Assembly: GCA_963578885.1 (NCBI GenBank) | Contig: CAUZEQ010000155.1 | Span: forward strand, 1-11,037 | Origin: UBA8437 sp963578885 | GTDB taxonomy: Bacteria; Planctomycetota; Planctomycetia; Planctomycetales; Planctomycetaceae | Direction: 5' to 3' | DNA length: 11,037 nucleotides | Part shown: positions 1 through 6,901 of the stretch, in pieces | How positions within the stretch are numbered: position 1 is the first letter of the stretch | How the letters are laid out: the number at the start of each line of letters is the position of its first letter | Notes under the pieces: generated by a model | What the model was told of the DNA's origin: nothing | Databases searched by the model: none | The model's input: the letters and a program-made list of their open reading frames with translations, nothing else | Translations under genes and position numbers: made by a program

Positions 1-1163
1 ACGTTGAGCAGAATGATCACCAGCGTCTCGATCCGCTCGGCGTAGTCGGGATCGCCGCCCACGAGGATCCCGGCCACGAGCAGCCCCAGGCCGATCAGCA
101 TCAGGTGAGCGAAGACCAGCACGGTGCCTGTGGCCCCGCCGGGCAGAAACGGAGCCGCCAGCAGCCGCCATAGCCGCCTCACGGGCAATCGACGTCGGAT
201 CCGCCGCGACAGAAAATCGCTCTCGGTCACCAGGAACAACCCGGCACCGGTCCAATGGAGCAGGACCACGCAACCGACGTTGATCTGAAAGTCCGAGCCT
301 AGCACGATCGGATTGTCCAGTGACACCAGCAGCCACAGGAGCCCGACCACCAGCCAGAACTGGGCCACCAGCACCACGCGGATGCCCGTGCTGCGGTTGC
401 CCGAAGCGAATGTGAGGCGGGCCACGATCACCTGGCCGGCCAGGATGACGTACGAGACCGCGGCGAGAAGGGTCAGGCCGTTGACCCACCAGAAGTCGGG
501 GTCTTCGAAGTTGACCGCACTGCGACCCGCCAGCACAAACGACAGCACGAATCCCCAGTCGATCAAGAGAATCATGATCAGCCCAACCATGTTGGCCGAC
601 TGCCACTGGTTCTGACGCGACGAGATCCCCGTCAACAGGGCACCGGTACACAGGGCCATCGACCACAGGAACGACATCAGCAGCACCCACGAAATCCACG
701 CCACGTCGAATCCCTGCAGGACCGACGTGAAGGCGATGAAGGGGGCGATCGCCGAGTAGTAGACGACGATCTGCAGCAGCGAAGTGCCCAACTTGCCCCG
801 GACGATCTGGCGAGGACTCAGCGCCGTGATCCTCAGCAGGTCGTAGGTATGCAGTTCCCGCTCGGCCAGCAGGCTGCGATAAGACCCGAACGGCACGATG
901 ACCAGGATCGCAAACGACAGGACCCCGAAATTCCACGCGAAAAAGAGCTCGGCGGTCGGCTGCGTCTCCAGGTATTCCCACTGAGACAGTGTCCCCATGA
1001 CCAGCACGAGCCAGCTCACCGCGACGAACATCAGAAAGACCGTCGAGAACAGCTTGCTCTGAGTCGCCTGACGGGTCTCCTTGATCAGGATCGGGTTCAG
1101 CCGATCACTGGTTGCCGCAGTGATGGCAGCGGTGCGGTCCAGGGCCACGTCGACGATGCTCAT
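1..1163 (-). CDS. ABC-2 type transporter permease (3' end beyond window)
   Basis: Inner-membrane permease subunit, presumably paired with the ATPase at 2095-3108. I translated it by hand: 387 codons stay open from ATG at 1163 to the left edge, so the C-terminus is missing. The start ATG overlaps the TGA of the upstream permease (ATGA), implying translational coupling. A short cytoplasmic N-terminus carries NPILIKETRQ (residues 23-32), followed by several hydrophobic segments (about 38-57, 77-97, 128-147, 157-178, 190-212, 229-248, 263-282) and, after an Arg-rich loop near 320-333, another hydrophobic stretch at about 347-369. It is clearly paralogous to the neighbouring permease: the NP-x5-RQ motif, PFG-x-x-RS (91-97) and IVRGK (120-124) occur in the same order in both. 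It is longer, with an added C-terminal membrane half. Export direction and membership of the ABC-2 superfamily are inferred; the substrate is unknown. Confidence 0.85.
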   Translation of the reverse strand, partial: MSIVDVALDRTAAITAATSDRLNPILIKETRQATQSKLFSTVFLMFVAVSWLVLVMGTLSQWEYLETQPTAELFFAWNFGVLSFAILVIVPFGSYRSLLAERELHTYDLLRITALSPRQIVRGKLGTSLLQIVVYYSAIAPFIAFTSVLQGFDVAWISWVLLMSFLWSMALCTGALLTGISSRQNQWQSANMVGLIMILLIDWGFVLSFVLAGRSAVNFEDPDFWWVNGLTLLAAVSYVILAGQVIVARLTFASGNRSTGIRVVLVAQFWLVVGLLWLLVSLDNPIVLGSDFQINVGCVVLLHWTGAGLFLVTESDFLSRRIRRRLPVRRLWRLLAAPFLPGGATGTVLVFAHLMLIGLGLLVAGILVGGDPDYAERIETLVIILLN

Positions 1164-2098
1164 CGAGTCTCCTCGCGATCACCCGTCGACTCGTTGGTCT
1201 GATTTTCACTCGCTGCCGCACCGCCCGACCCGCCCGACCCGGACACCTGCCGAGTGGGACCACCCGACAAAGAAGCCTGCAATACGGCTTGTGAGTTGTA
1301 GATCGGGTAGGTGGGAGTCAACGACGCGACGGCGGTGGCCGAGGCAACGACGATCATGTACAGCAACCCGATCCCGACACAGATCCCACCCCCAATCCAG
1401 GTCTCAAGACCCATTTCACCGGCGTTGGGGACCACTCCGCAGAGGAATCCCCAGACAAACAGGCTGCCGGTCATCAGCACGATCAAGCCGAATCCCTGCC
1501 AGGCCGCCTTGCGGATCAGCGAGCCACAGAACAGGGCCAGGTGACAGAGACTGAAGCAGGCGATGATCAAGAGCGTGAGGCCCAGCACGATATGCATCAC
1601 CCCGATCCCCTTCAGCAGCCAGGTGAAGCAGAGAAACGGAGCCAGCAGTGCCATGTAGATCGCCGCCTGCAGCATCGCCGTGGCCACCTTGCCCCGCACG
1701 ATCTTCGCGGCTCCCATCGGAGTCACCACCAGCAGCTCCCAGGTGGTCCCCACGAATTCCGACGTCATGCTGCGAAACAGCCCGAACGGAACCACCAGGC
1801 ACAGCGGGAAGGCGAGCACGGCAAAGAAGAACCCGAACAGGTCGTCGCCGATCTCGGGCTGCCGAATGCGGTCGTACAACATGATCACGCCAAACACGGA
1901 CGCCAGCCAGGCGGCGATCAACGAGAGCATCAGCGTGATCCCGAACCGAACGCCCTGGAACTCCTGGCGGATCTCGCGGACCACGACCGGGTTGAACCGA
2001 TCGCTCCAGCGGTCGGCCCACAGGTCGATCCGCTCGGACCACGGCACTCGATCCGAACCTGCATCACTGGCAGCGGTAACTTCGGCCTGACCACTCAT
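1160..2098 (-). CDS. ABC-2 type transporter permease
   Basis: Inner-membrane permease of 312 residues. The frame is open upstream to 2296, but the chosen ATG at 2098 overlaps the TGA of the ATPase gene as ATGA; the upstream extension would run through the ATPase coding region and is Arg-rich shadow sequence. The N-terminus is cytoplasmic with NPVVVREIRQ (36-45), then hydrophobic segments at about 53-74, 88-108, 142-160, 167-190, 203-222 and 235-258. PFGLFRS (104-110) and IVRGK (133-137) are shared with the next permease, showing an old tandem duplication. The last 30 or so residues are a hydrophilic Gly/Ser/Glu tail without membrane character. Its TGA overlaps the next ATG. It probably forms a heterodimeric exporter with the downstream permease and the upstream ATPase; the substrate is not evident. 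Confidence 0.88.
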   Translation of the reverse strand: MSGQAEVTAASDAGSDRVPWSERIDLWADRWSDRFNPVVVREIRQEFQGVRFGITLMLSLIAAWLASVFGVIMLYDRIRQPEIGDDLFGFFFAVLAFPLCLVVPFGLFRSMTSEFVGTTWELLVVTPMGAAKIVRGKVATAMLQAAIYMALLAPFLCFTWLLKGIGVMHIVLGLTLLIIACFSLCHLALFCGSLIRKAAWQGFGLIVLMTGSLFVWGFLCGVVPNAGEMGLETWIGGGICVGIGLLYMIVVASATAVASLTPTYPIYNSQAVLQASLSGGPTRQVSGSGGSGGAAASENQTNESTGDREETR

Positions 2099-3108
2099 TG
2101 CAGTTCCCCGCGAGTGATCCTCATGAAGGTGTCTTCCAGCGTCTGCGTCTTCGCCTCGAAACTGACCACCCGAGCACCCGAGTTGACCAGCGCCTTGAGC
2201 AGTTCGTGCTGAGCGTCGTCGTCGCCGGAGAACGAGACTATGGTGCGTCCGCCGGCGATGCTGACCGCTTCGACGAACGGCTGCTGCACCAACCACCTCT
2301 CGAGATCCTCGGTCCCCTCGAGCACCGTGATCGCGATTTCCGAGTCCGCCTGACTCACCTCGGACTCCTCACCGGCCACCCCGCGCTGCAGTTCCTCGAT
2401 CGAACCGCTGGCCAGCACCTTCCCCGCCTCGATGATCACCACGGTGTCGCAGATCTCACCCAGCTCGGTGAGGATGTGTGAGCTGATCAGGACCGTCTTC
2501 TGCATCTGCGTGGCCAGCAGGTGGATCAGTTCGCGGAGCTCGACGCGGGCTCGAGGATCGAGTCCGGCGGCGGGTTCGTCGAGAATCAGCACGCTGGGGT
2601 CGTGGACCAGGGTGCGACCCAGGCACAGTCGCTGTGCCATCCCCTTGGACAGAGTGTCGATCTGCTTGTTGACCAATGGTCCCAGCTCGGTGAAGTCCAA
2701 CACTCGCTCGACCGCCTCACGACGCTTGGCACCTCGGAACCCATAGGCCCGAGCGAAGAAGTCGAGGTATTCGAGGATGTTCATGTTCGGGTAACGGCCG
2801 AACGAATCGGGCATGAAGCCCAGCACGCGGCGGACCTGGTCGGGTTCGTCGATCACCGACTGGCCGCAGATCAACGCGTCTCCCGCGGTGGGCAGATCGA
2901 GCGTCGCCAGGATCCGCATCGTGGTCGTCTTACCAGCCCCGTTGGGGCCGATGAACCCCATCACCTGGCCGGGACAGGCTGAAAACGACACGTTGTCAAC
3001 GGCCCGCAGTGTGCCGAAGAACCGGTGCAGGTTGCGGATCTCGATCGACGGCGACGCCGGCGGCAATTCGCCGCTTTCGAGTTCGGTCTCGTCGGTCACA
3101 CTCGACAC
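2095..3108 (-). CDS. ABC transporter ATP-binding protein
   Basis: Cytoplasmic ATPase subunit of 337 residues that would power the two permeases encoded directly downstream. All nucleotide-binding motifs are present: Walker A GPNGAGKTT (54-62), signature LSKGMAQRL (153-161), Walker B VLILDEP (173-179) with the D-loop AGLDP (181-185), and H-loop SSH (209-211). The Q-loop position reads GFMPDS (97-102), with Asp where Gln or Glu is usual, as in some drug/polysaccharide exporter subfamilies. The extra 100 residues after about 240 form a C-terminal domain common in ABC-2 exporter ATPases (CcmA/NatA type). The start codon is GTG at 3108 with GGAG about 12 nt upstream; a second GTG three codons later is possible. 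It lies 63 nt after the stop of the 700-residue protein and overlaps the next gene by ATGA. Confidence 0.93.
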   Translation of the reverse strand: MSSVTDETELESGELPPASPSIEIRNLHRFFGTLRAVDNVSFSACPGQVMGFIGPNGAGKTTTMRILATLDLPTAGDALICGQSVIDEPDQVRRVLGFMPDSFGRYPNMNILEYLDFFARAYGFRGAKRREAVERVLDFTELGPLVNKQIDTLSKGMAQRLCLGRTLVHDPSVLILDEPAAGLDPRARVELRELIHLLATQMQKTVLISSHILTELGEICDTVVIIEAGKVLASGSIEELQRGVAGEESEVSQADSEIAITVLEGTEDLERWLVQQPFVEAVSIAGGRTIVSFSGDDDAQHELLKALVNSGARVVSFEAKTQTLEDTFMRITRGELQ

Positions 3109-3171
3109 GATGCCTGCGAGCTCCGGGTGAGTCGGTTGGGTGGTTTTCAGGGTGCGGTGGGTCGCGCCGGA

Positions 3172-5274
3172 TCAGTACTGCCCGACCAGCACGTGCAGAG
3201 AACCGCTGTCGCTTGTGCTGCACCCGCGTTCGATTCCGGGGTCCTGGGCGAGAATGGCCATGTAGGATCGGCGGGGCATCTGGTTGAATCCGTCAGGCTG
3301 CTTGAACGCCGAGAGATGGAATTCGAGCAGTGAGTATCCGGCTTCGATCATCGACCGAGTGCTAACAATCTCCTGGCGGGAAAGCCGGCTTTGCAAGTTG
3401 GCCGATTCGAGGTAGTGCTCCGAGACCGCGTTGGTCAACGGAGTCAGGCGACTGGCATCACTCAGGTGCAGCTCGTCGAGTTTCACGGAACGCCCGGCCG
3501 AGATGTCCTGGGCCAGGTAGCGTCTGCCCGCCTGGTCGCAGACGTACAGGTAGCGGAGGTCCCATTCGAGACCGTTGCTGATGGTGACCTGGCCCTGGTC
3601 ATCGGGCGAATCCACACTGATGCGTCCGCGAAATGGAAAGCGGCGGACGGTCTGCATCTGAGCTCGGGTGCGAGTCTTGATCCAGCTGTTGCCCAATACC
3701 TGGCGATCGGTCCAGTCGGCCGATCCGCTGCCGAAACCCGAGCCAGGTGGCCAGGCGGGATAGACGGCGGTGTCGCGCGAGAATTCCAGCGTCGAAGGAG
3801 CCATGCCGGCGAACAGGGCCACTCGAGCCATCGTCACCGCGGACTCGTTGCCCTGGTCAAGAAACGTAATGCTGCGGGTGTGAGACTTGATCCCGAACCC
3901 ATGCGAGAGCGCAGCGTAGCCCAGCATCGCCGTGCTGGTGACGAACGCGATCACCGGTACGGTCACCACCAGCAGGTACAACTGGCCACGACGCCGCAGG
4001 TAGACAAAGTTGACCGGACCGATGACGATTGTGAACACCGTGATCAGGATCAGGAACGCGGCGACCGGCACGCTGTCGACACCCGGCACGGTGAATCTCC
4101 GGAAATTGTCGAGGCTGGTTCGAGTCGACATGCCGTGACGGCCTTCCCACTCCAACCAACGACTGCCAACCCGTGGTTCGGACAGCTCCCGAAAAAACCA
4201 CACCCAGTCCGCCTTGCCGCCGGTCATCGGATCGCCGACAAAAGCCACCACCTTACCCCTCTGGATTCTCCGGTAGGAAAACACCTCGCCCCCCTCCGGC
4301 CAGCTCGAACTGGCACGTGTCGCCACGACTGGGGCCGTTGTCGGCGGTGTCAGGCCGGGTGCGGCGACGGCCGCGCCGGAGACTGCAGCCGCCGGTGATG
4401 TCGATGCCACTGGATCATTGAGAGACCCCGCCCGCGAAGCTTCCGTCGGCACCTGCCAGCTGTCGCCGGCCGCGGCCCGCTGCGACAGACCCAGCACCGC
4501 CGCCAGCTCTGTCGATTCCGACGCCGGCCGGCCGACTTCGGTCACCAGCAGGGTCCCACCCGTTTCGACCCAGCCCAGGATCGCGTCCCGCGCCTCAGCC
4601 TCCATCGACTCCAGCGTCGACAACGGAACACTCACCAGGTCCAGACCCGTGTAGGCCAGCCAAGTCCTGGGCAGTAACGTCGGAGAAATCCACAGCCGAT
4701 CGCTCTCGGTGCTGACACCACCCAGGTAGTACCCGCTGGGCGAAAGGGCCTGAGGCTGTTTCGCAAAGAACGCGTGGACCGCCTTGTCGTATTCATCGAA
4801 GTCTACCTTGAGGTCGGAAATCACCAGTAACGCCGGCTCGGGCCACGGAGCAGCCTCGCCGGGGAATTCCAGGACTGCCGTCAATCGCTTGCTCCGTCTT
4901 CCGTCGACCAGCACCTCGAGCTGCGGACGGCTGTATTCCAGAGACCCGAACATCGGGACCAGGACGGTCAACTCGGTCGTGGCACCCGACTGCAACCCGA
5001 TCGTGCGGGTGACCGGTGACACGTTGGCTCCGTTGACCCGGAACGTCACCGTCCGGTCCCTGGCATTGTTCGTGGCCCGGATCCGGATCGGCAAGTAGCC
5101 TCCCGCACTGGTCCCCGCCCACCTCGAATCGACCAGGATGTCGAGATTCTCGCCGTTGAGTCTCTGCTGAGCAAACACCGGTGCGGAGGTGACCAGGCAC
5201 ACCAGCAGCAACAGCCCGATCTCCGAAATCGCTGCGAGGCACCGGAACCGATCGTGGCGGGATCCGTGGTTCAT
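3172..5274 (-). CDS. Secreted, membrane-anchored protein of unknown function (700 aa)
   Basis: I do not recognise a named family. The protein begins with a signal peptide: basic start, hydrophobic run at 18-32, and an Ala-rich cleavage site near VFA/QQ (33-37). Residues 40-140 look like beta-rich domains of the kind found in BatD-like or CARDB-like envelope proteins. Residues 145-265 and 325-355 have the alternating strands and GGTLLVTE turn (239-246) of a degenerate glutamine-amidotransferase-like fold (inference). They are interrupted by an Ala/Pro/Thr/Ser linker at about 285-322. Two membrane segments follow at about 402-426 and 432-455, then a 245-residue C-terminal region probably on the extracytoplasmic side. 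The ATG overlaps the TGA of the MoxR gene (ATGA), so the two are likely made together. MoxR ATPases are often encoded next to von Willebrand or DUF58 proteins; this protein occupies that slot here. Confidence 0.88.
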   Translation of the reverse strand: MNHGSRHDRFRCLAAISEIGLLLLVCLVTSAPVFAQQRLNGENLDILVDSRWAGTSAGGYLPIRIRATNNARDRTVTFRVNGANVSPVTRTIGLQSGATTELTVLVPMFGSLEYSRPQLEVLVDGRRSKRLTAVLEFPGEAAPWPEPALLVISDLKVDFDEYDKAVHAFFAKQPQALSPSGYYLGGVSTESDRLWISPTLLPRTWLAYTGLDLVSVPLSTLESMEAEARDAILGWVETGGTLLVTEVGRPASESTELAAVLGLSQRAAAGDSWQVPTEASRAGSLNDPVASTSPAAAVSGAAVAAPGLTPPTTAPVVATRASSSWPEGGEVFSYRRIQRGKVVAFVGDPMTGGKADWVWFFRELSEPRVGSRWLEWEGRHGMSTRTSLDNFRRFTVPGVDSVPVAAFLILITVFTIVIGPVNFVYLRRRGQLYLLVVTVPVIAFVTSTAMLGYAALSHGFGIKSHTRSITFLDQGNESAVTMARVALFAGMAPSTLEFSRDTAVYPAWPPGSGFGSGSADWTDRQVLGNSWIKTRTRAQMQTVRRFPFRGRISVDSPDDQGQVTISNGLEWDLRYLYVCDQAGRRYLAQDISAGRSVKLDELHLSDASRLTPLTNAVSEHYLESANLQSRLSRQEIVSTRSMIEAGYSLLEFHLSAFKQPDGFNQMPRRSYMAILAQDPGIERGCSTSDSGSLHVLVGQY

Positions 5275-6317
5275 CCCGCCAGGTCCTCGGGCAACTCGTT
5301 GGCCATCTCAGGCACCGCCTCGACCACAAGGTCGACCATCTGGGCAGTCGTCCAGCCCTCGAGCCGGGCCGAGTAGTCCAGGATCAACCGATGCCCGAGC
5401 ACACTCTGGGCCACCCTGCGTACCTCCTCGAAACCCACGTTCGGCTTGCCTGCCATGAGTGCCGCGGCTCGAGACGTCCCGGCCAACGCGATCGCCGCTC
5501 GCGGTGAGGCTCCAAACCGGACAAACTGCTGCACCGCCTCGGCAGACTCGGGGTCCGCCGGGTGGGTGGCTGAGACGATCCGGGCGATGTAGCCGGCCAC
5601 GGCCCGCGGCAGGTGCACTCGATCCACCATCTCAAACAACTCGTTCAACTCCGCCGCCGAACAGACGACATCGAGTTGAGGAGCCTGGCCGTGCTGGCGG
5701 GTGGTGATGATCTCGGTCAACGTCGCTGCATCAATACCTTCGACCAGCACCTTGAACGTGAACCGGTCGATCTGAGCCTCGGGCAATGGGTAGGTCCCTT
5801 CGAGCTCGATCGGGTTCTGAGTGGCCAGGACGAAGAAGGGCTGAGGCAGAACATGAGACTCACCGAGCACGGTCACCCGGCGTTCCTGCATCGCCTCGAG
5901 CAACGCGGACTGAGTCTTGGGAGTCGCCCGGTTGATCTCGTCGGCCAGCAACAGGTTGGCGAAGATCGGACCCGGCTGAAACACCAGCGTTCGACCCGCC
6001 TCGCCGTCCTGCAGGATCGGAGCCCCGATGATGTCGCTGGGCAACAGGTCGGGAGTGAACTGCACGCGGCGGAATTTCAGGCCCAACAGAGCCGACAGCG
6101 ACTTGACCAGCTCGGTCTTGCCCAGGCCCGGCAGGCCCTCCAGCAGCAGGTGGCCGCGAGCCAACAGGCAGATGGTGACCTGTTCGAGCAGCTCGCCCTG
6201 GCCCAGGATCGCCGTGCCCAGGCCCTCGAGCAGATCCGAGATCTGAGACCCGGCCCGATCGATGTCGGCCGGCGAGAGTAGAGGCTCGGAAGTTGTGGGC
6301 GTCACGGAGTCAGTCAC
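5271..6317 (-). CDS. MoxR-family AAA+ ATPase
   Basis: Cytoplasmic AAA+ ATPase of 348 residues, the usual length for MoxR. Visible motifs are Walker A GLPGLGKTE (61-69), Walker B LLLADEINR (122-130), sensor 1 LATQNPIE (164-171), the IDRF arginine segment (183-186) and the lid-domain GASPRAAIAL (269-278). The MoxR hallmark EGTYPLPEAQIDRF is intact (173-186). MoxR proteins are thought to act as chaperones for the maturation or activation of partner complexes, generally encoded next door. The obvious partners here are the 700-residue membrane protein, with which it overlaps by ATGA, and the coiled-coil membrane protein upstream. The start is GTG at 6317, with AGGA 10 nt before it and an in-frame TGA just upstream that excludes a longer form. 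No DUF58 or vWA protein, the classic MoxR partner, is within the window. Confidence 0.95.
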   Translation of the reverse strand: MTDSVTPTTSEPLLSPADIDRAGSQISDLLEGLGTAILGQGELLEQVTICLLARGHLLLEGLPGLGKTELVKSLSALLGLKFRRVQFTPDLLPSDIIGAPILQDGEAGRTLVFQPGPIFANLLLADEINRATPKTQSALLEAMQERRVTVLGESHVLPQPFFVLATQNPIELEGTYPLPEAQIDRFTFKVLVEGIDAATLTEIITTRQHGQAPQLDVVCSAAELNELFEMVDRVHLPRAVAGYIARIVSATHPADPESAEAVQQFVRFGASPRAAIALAGTSRAAALMAGKPNVGFEEVRRVAQSVLGHRLILDYSARLEGWTTAQMVDLVVEAVPEMANELPEDLAG

Positions 6318-6436
6318 GGTTTCGGATCCTGCTCAGGTCCCGGTCACATCGGCACGCAACGGGACTTGTACGTCGAGCGAATTCGACGGGGGATTGTCAC
6401 GATTGGGGGAGAATGGGAGAGGAAGAGGAAGAGGAC

Positions 6437-6859
6437 CTAGGGCTGGCGACCGCCCGAGTCGGCGGACCATTTGCCGCTGCGACCACCGCGATCACCGCCA
6501 AAGTACTTGCGCACCACGCCGCGGTGACGGGGCCTGAGACGGCGATTCCACGAGGCCCCTCCTGCGGTCGGGCCGAGTTCGCGGGCGGCACCACGCTTTG
6601 CCGAGACGGCCGGGTCGACGTTGGGAGCCCGACCAGTGATCTTCAATATGCGATTGTCCGGGTCATCGAGCGTACCCGGCGGCAGAACCACTTCCTTGAA
6701 CTTCACGCCCTGGGCGTCCGATTCCTTGCCGAAAGTGATCGCCGCGTCGCCGCGGCCTCGAGTCACGCTGCCGCTGCCGGGGCTGCCCGATCGCTCGGGA
6801 CTCCCCGACTGCTGGTTGCCTCCGCCGTCCCGACCGGAACGGCCGCCGCCGCCGTGAGG
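6437..6859 (-). CDS. In-frame C-terminal continuation of the coiled-coil membrane protein (beyond two TGAs)
   Basis: This stretch is in the same frame as the 434-residue gene and ends at TAG 6437-6439. It starts with a Gly/Ser/Arg/Gln linker, then RGRGDAAITFG, a segment with VKFKEVVLPPG, DPDNRILKITGRAPNVDP, and finally SWNRRLRPRHRGVVRKYF. I recall this combination as the C-terminus of planctomycete membrane proteins whose N-terminus looks like the gene directly upstream, which suggests the two parts belong to one polypeptide (residues 449-588). If translated separately, the first in-frame start is GTG at 6766 (109 residues), which has no Shine-Dalgarno and would drop the linker. A different-frame GTG at 6902 overlaps the upstream TGA, but its frame encodes Arg-rich shadow sequence and loses the conserved C-terminus. 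Coding status is well supported; how it is reached (selenocysteine, reinitiation, or a broken gene) is not settled. Confidence 0.7.
   Translation of the reverse strand, partial: PHGGGGRSGRDGGGNQQSGSPERSGSPGSGSVTRGRGDAAITFGKESDAQGVKFKEVVLPPGTLDDPDNRILKITGRAPNVDPAVSAKRGAARELGPTAGGASWNRRLRPRHRGVVRKYFGGDRGGRSGKWSADSGGRQP
6825..6842 (-). promoter_or_regulatory. SECIS-like hairpin downstream of the second TGA
   Basis: In the mRNA sense the sequence reads CCGUUCC-GGUC-GGGACGG: a 7-bp stem (one G-U pair) closed by a GGUC loop, beginning 17 nt after the TGA at 6860-6862. Bacterial SECIS elements lie just 3' of the UGA and commonly carry a GGU-type apical loop, which fits in position and loop. The region is very GC-rich, so a chance hairpin is possible. 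Upstream of it, after the first TGA, only a weaker 5-bp stem with loop AGGCAAG (6876-6892) is seen. Confidence 0.35.
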
Positions 6860-6901
6860 TCACGTGCCCCCCGGATGCGGCTTGCCTCCACAACTGCGTC
6901 A
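6860..6901 (-). other. Two in-frame TGA codons 39 nt apart (candidate selenocysteine codons)
   Basis: TGA at 6899-6901 and TGA at 6860-6862 lie in one frame with no other stop between 8203 and 6437. The intervening twelve codons read RSCGGKPHPGGT. The first TGA is followed by Arg-Ser-Cys, giving the UxxC spacing of redox selenoproteins. Both TGAs are preceded by PGGT and share the identical decamer GGCACGTGAC. TGA is a normal stop for the neighbouring genes, so general code reassignment is excluded. Recoding is inference. Confidence 0.45.

Noticed and set aside
1160..2296. Longer start for the first permease (at 2296)
   Set aside because: The extra 66 residues overlap the ATPase gene, are Arg/His-rich, and the ATG at 2098 has the ATGA overlap seen elsewhere in the operon.
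3391..4398. 335-codon open frame on the plus strand
   Set aside because: Antisense to the 700-residue protein; no recognisable motif and a composition rich in Arg, His and Gln.
6437..6766. Independent 109-residue gene starting at GTG 6766
   Set aside because: No Shine-Dalgarno before the GTG, and the same frame is clearly coding-like upstream to 6859; better treated as part of the longer protein.
6876..6892. SECIS for the first TGA
   Set aside because: Only a 5-bp stem with a 7-nt loop starting 6 nt after the TGA; too weak and too close to claim as a separate element.
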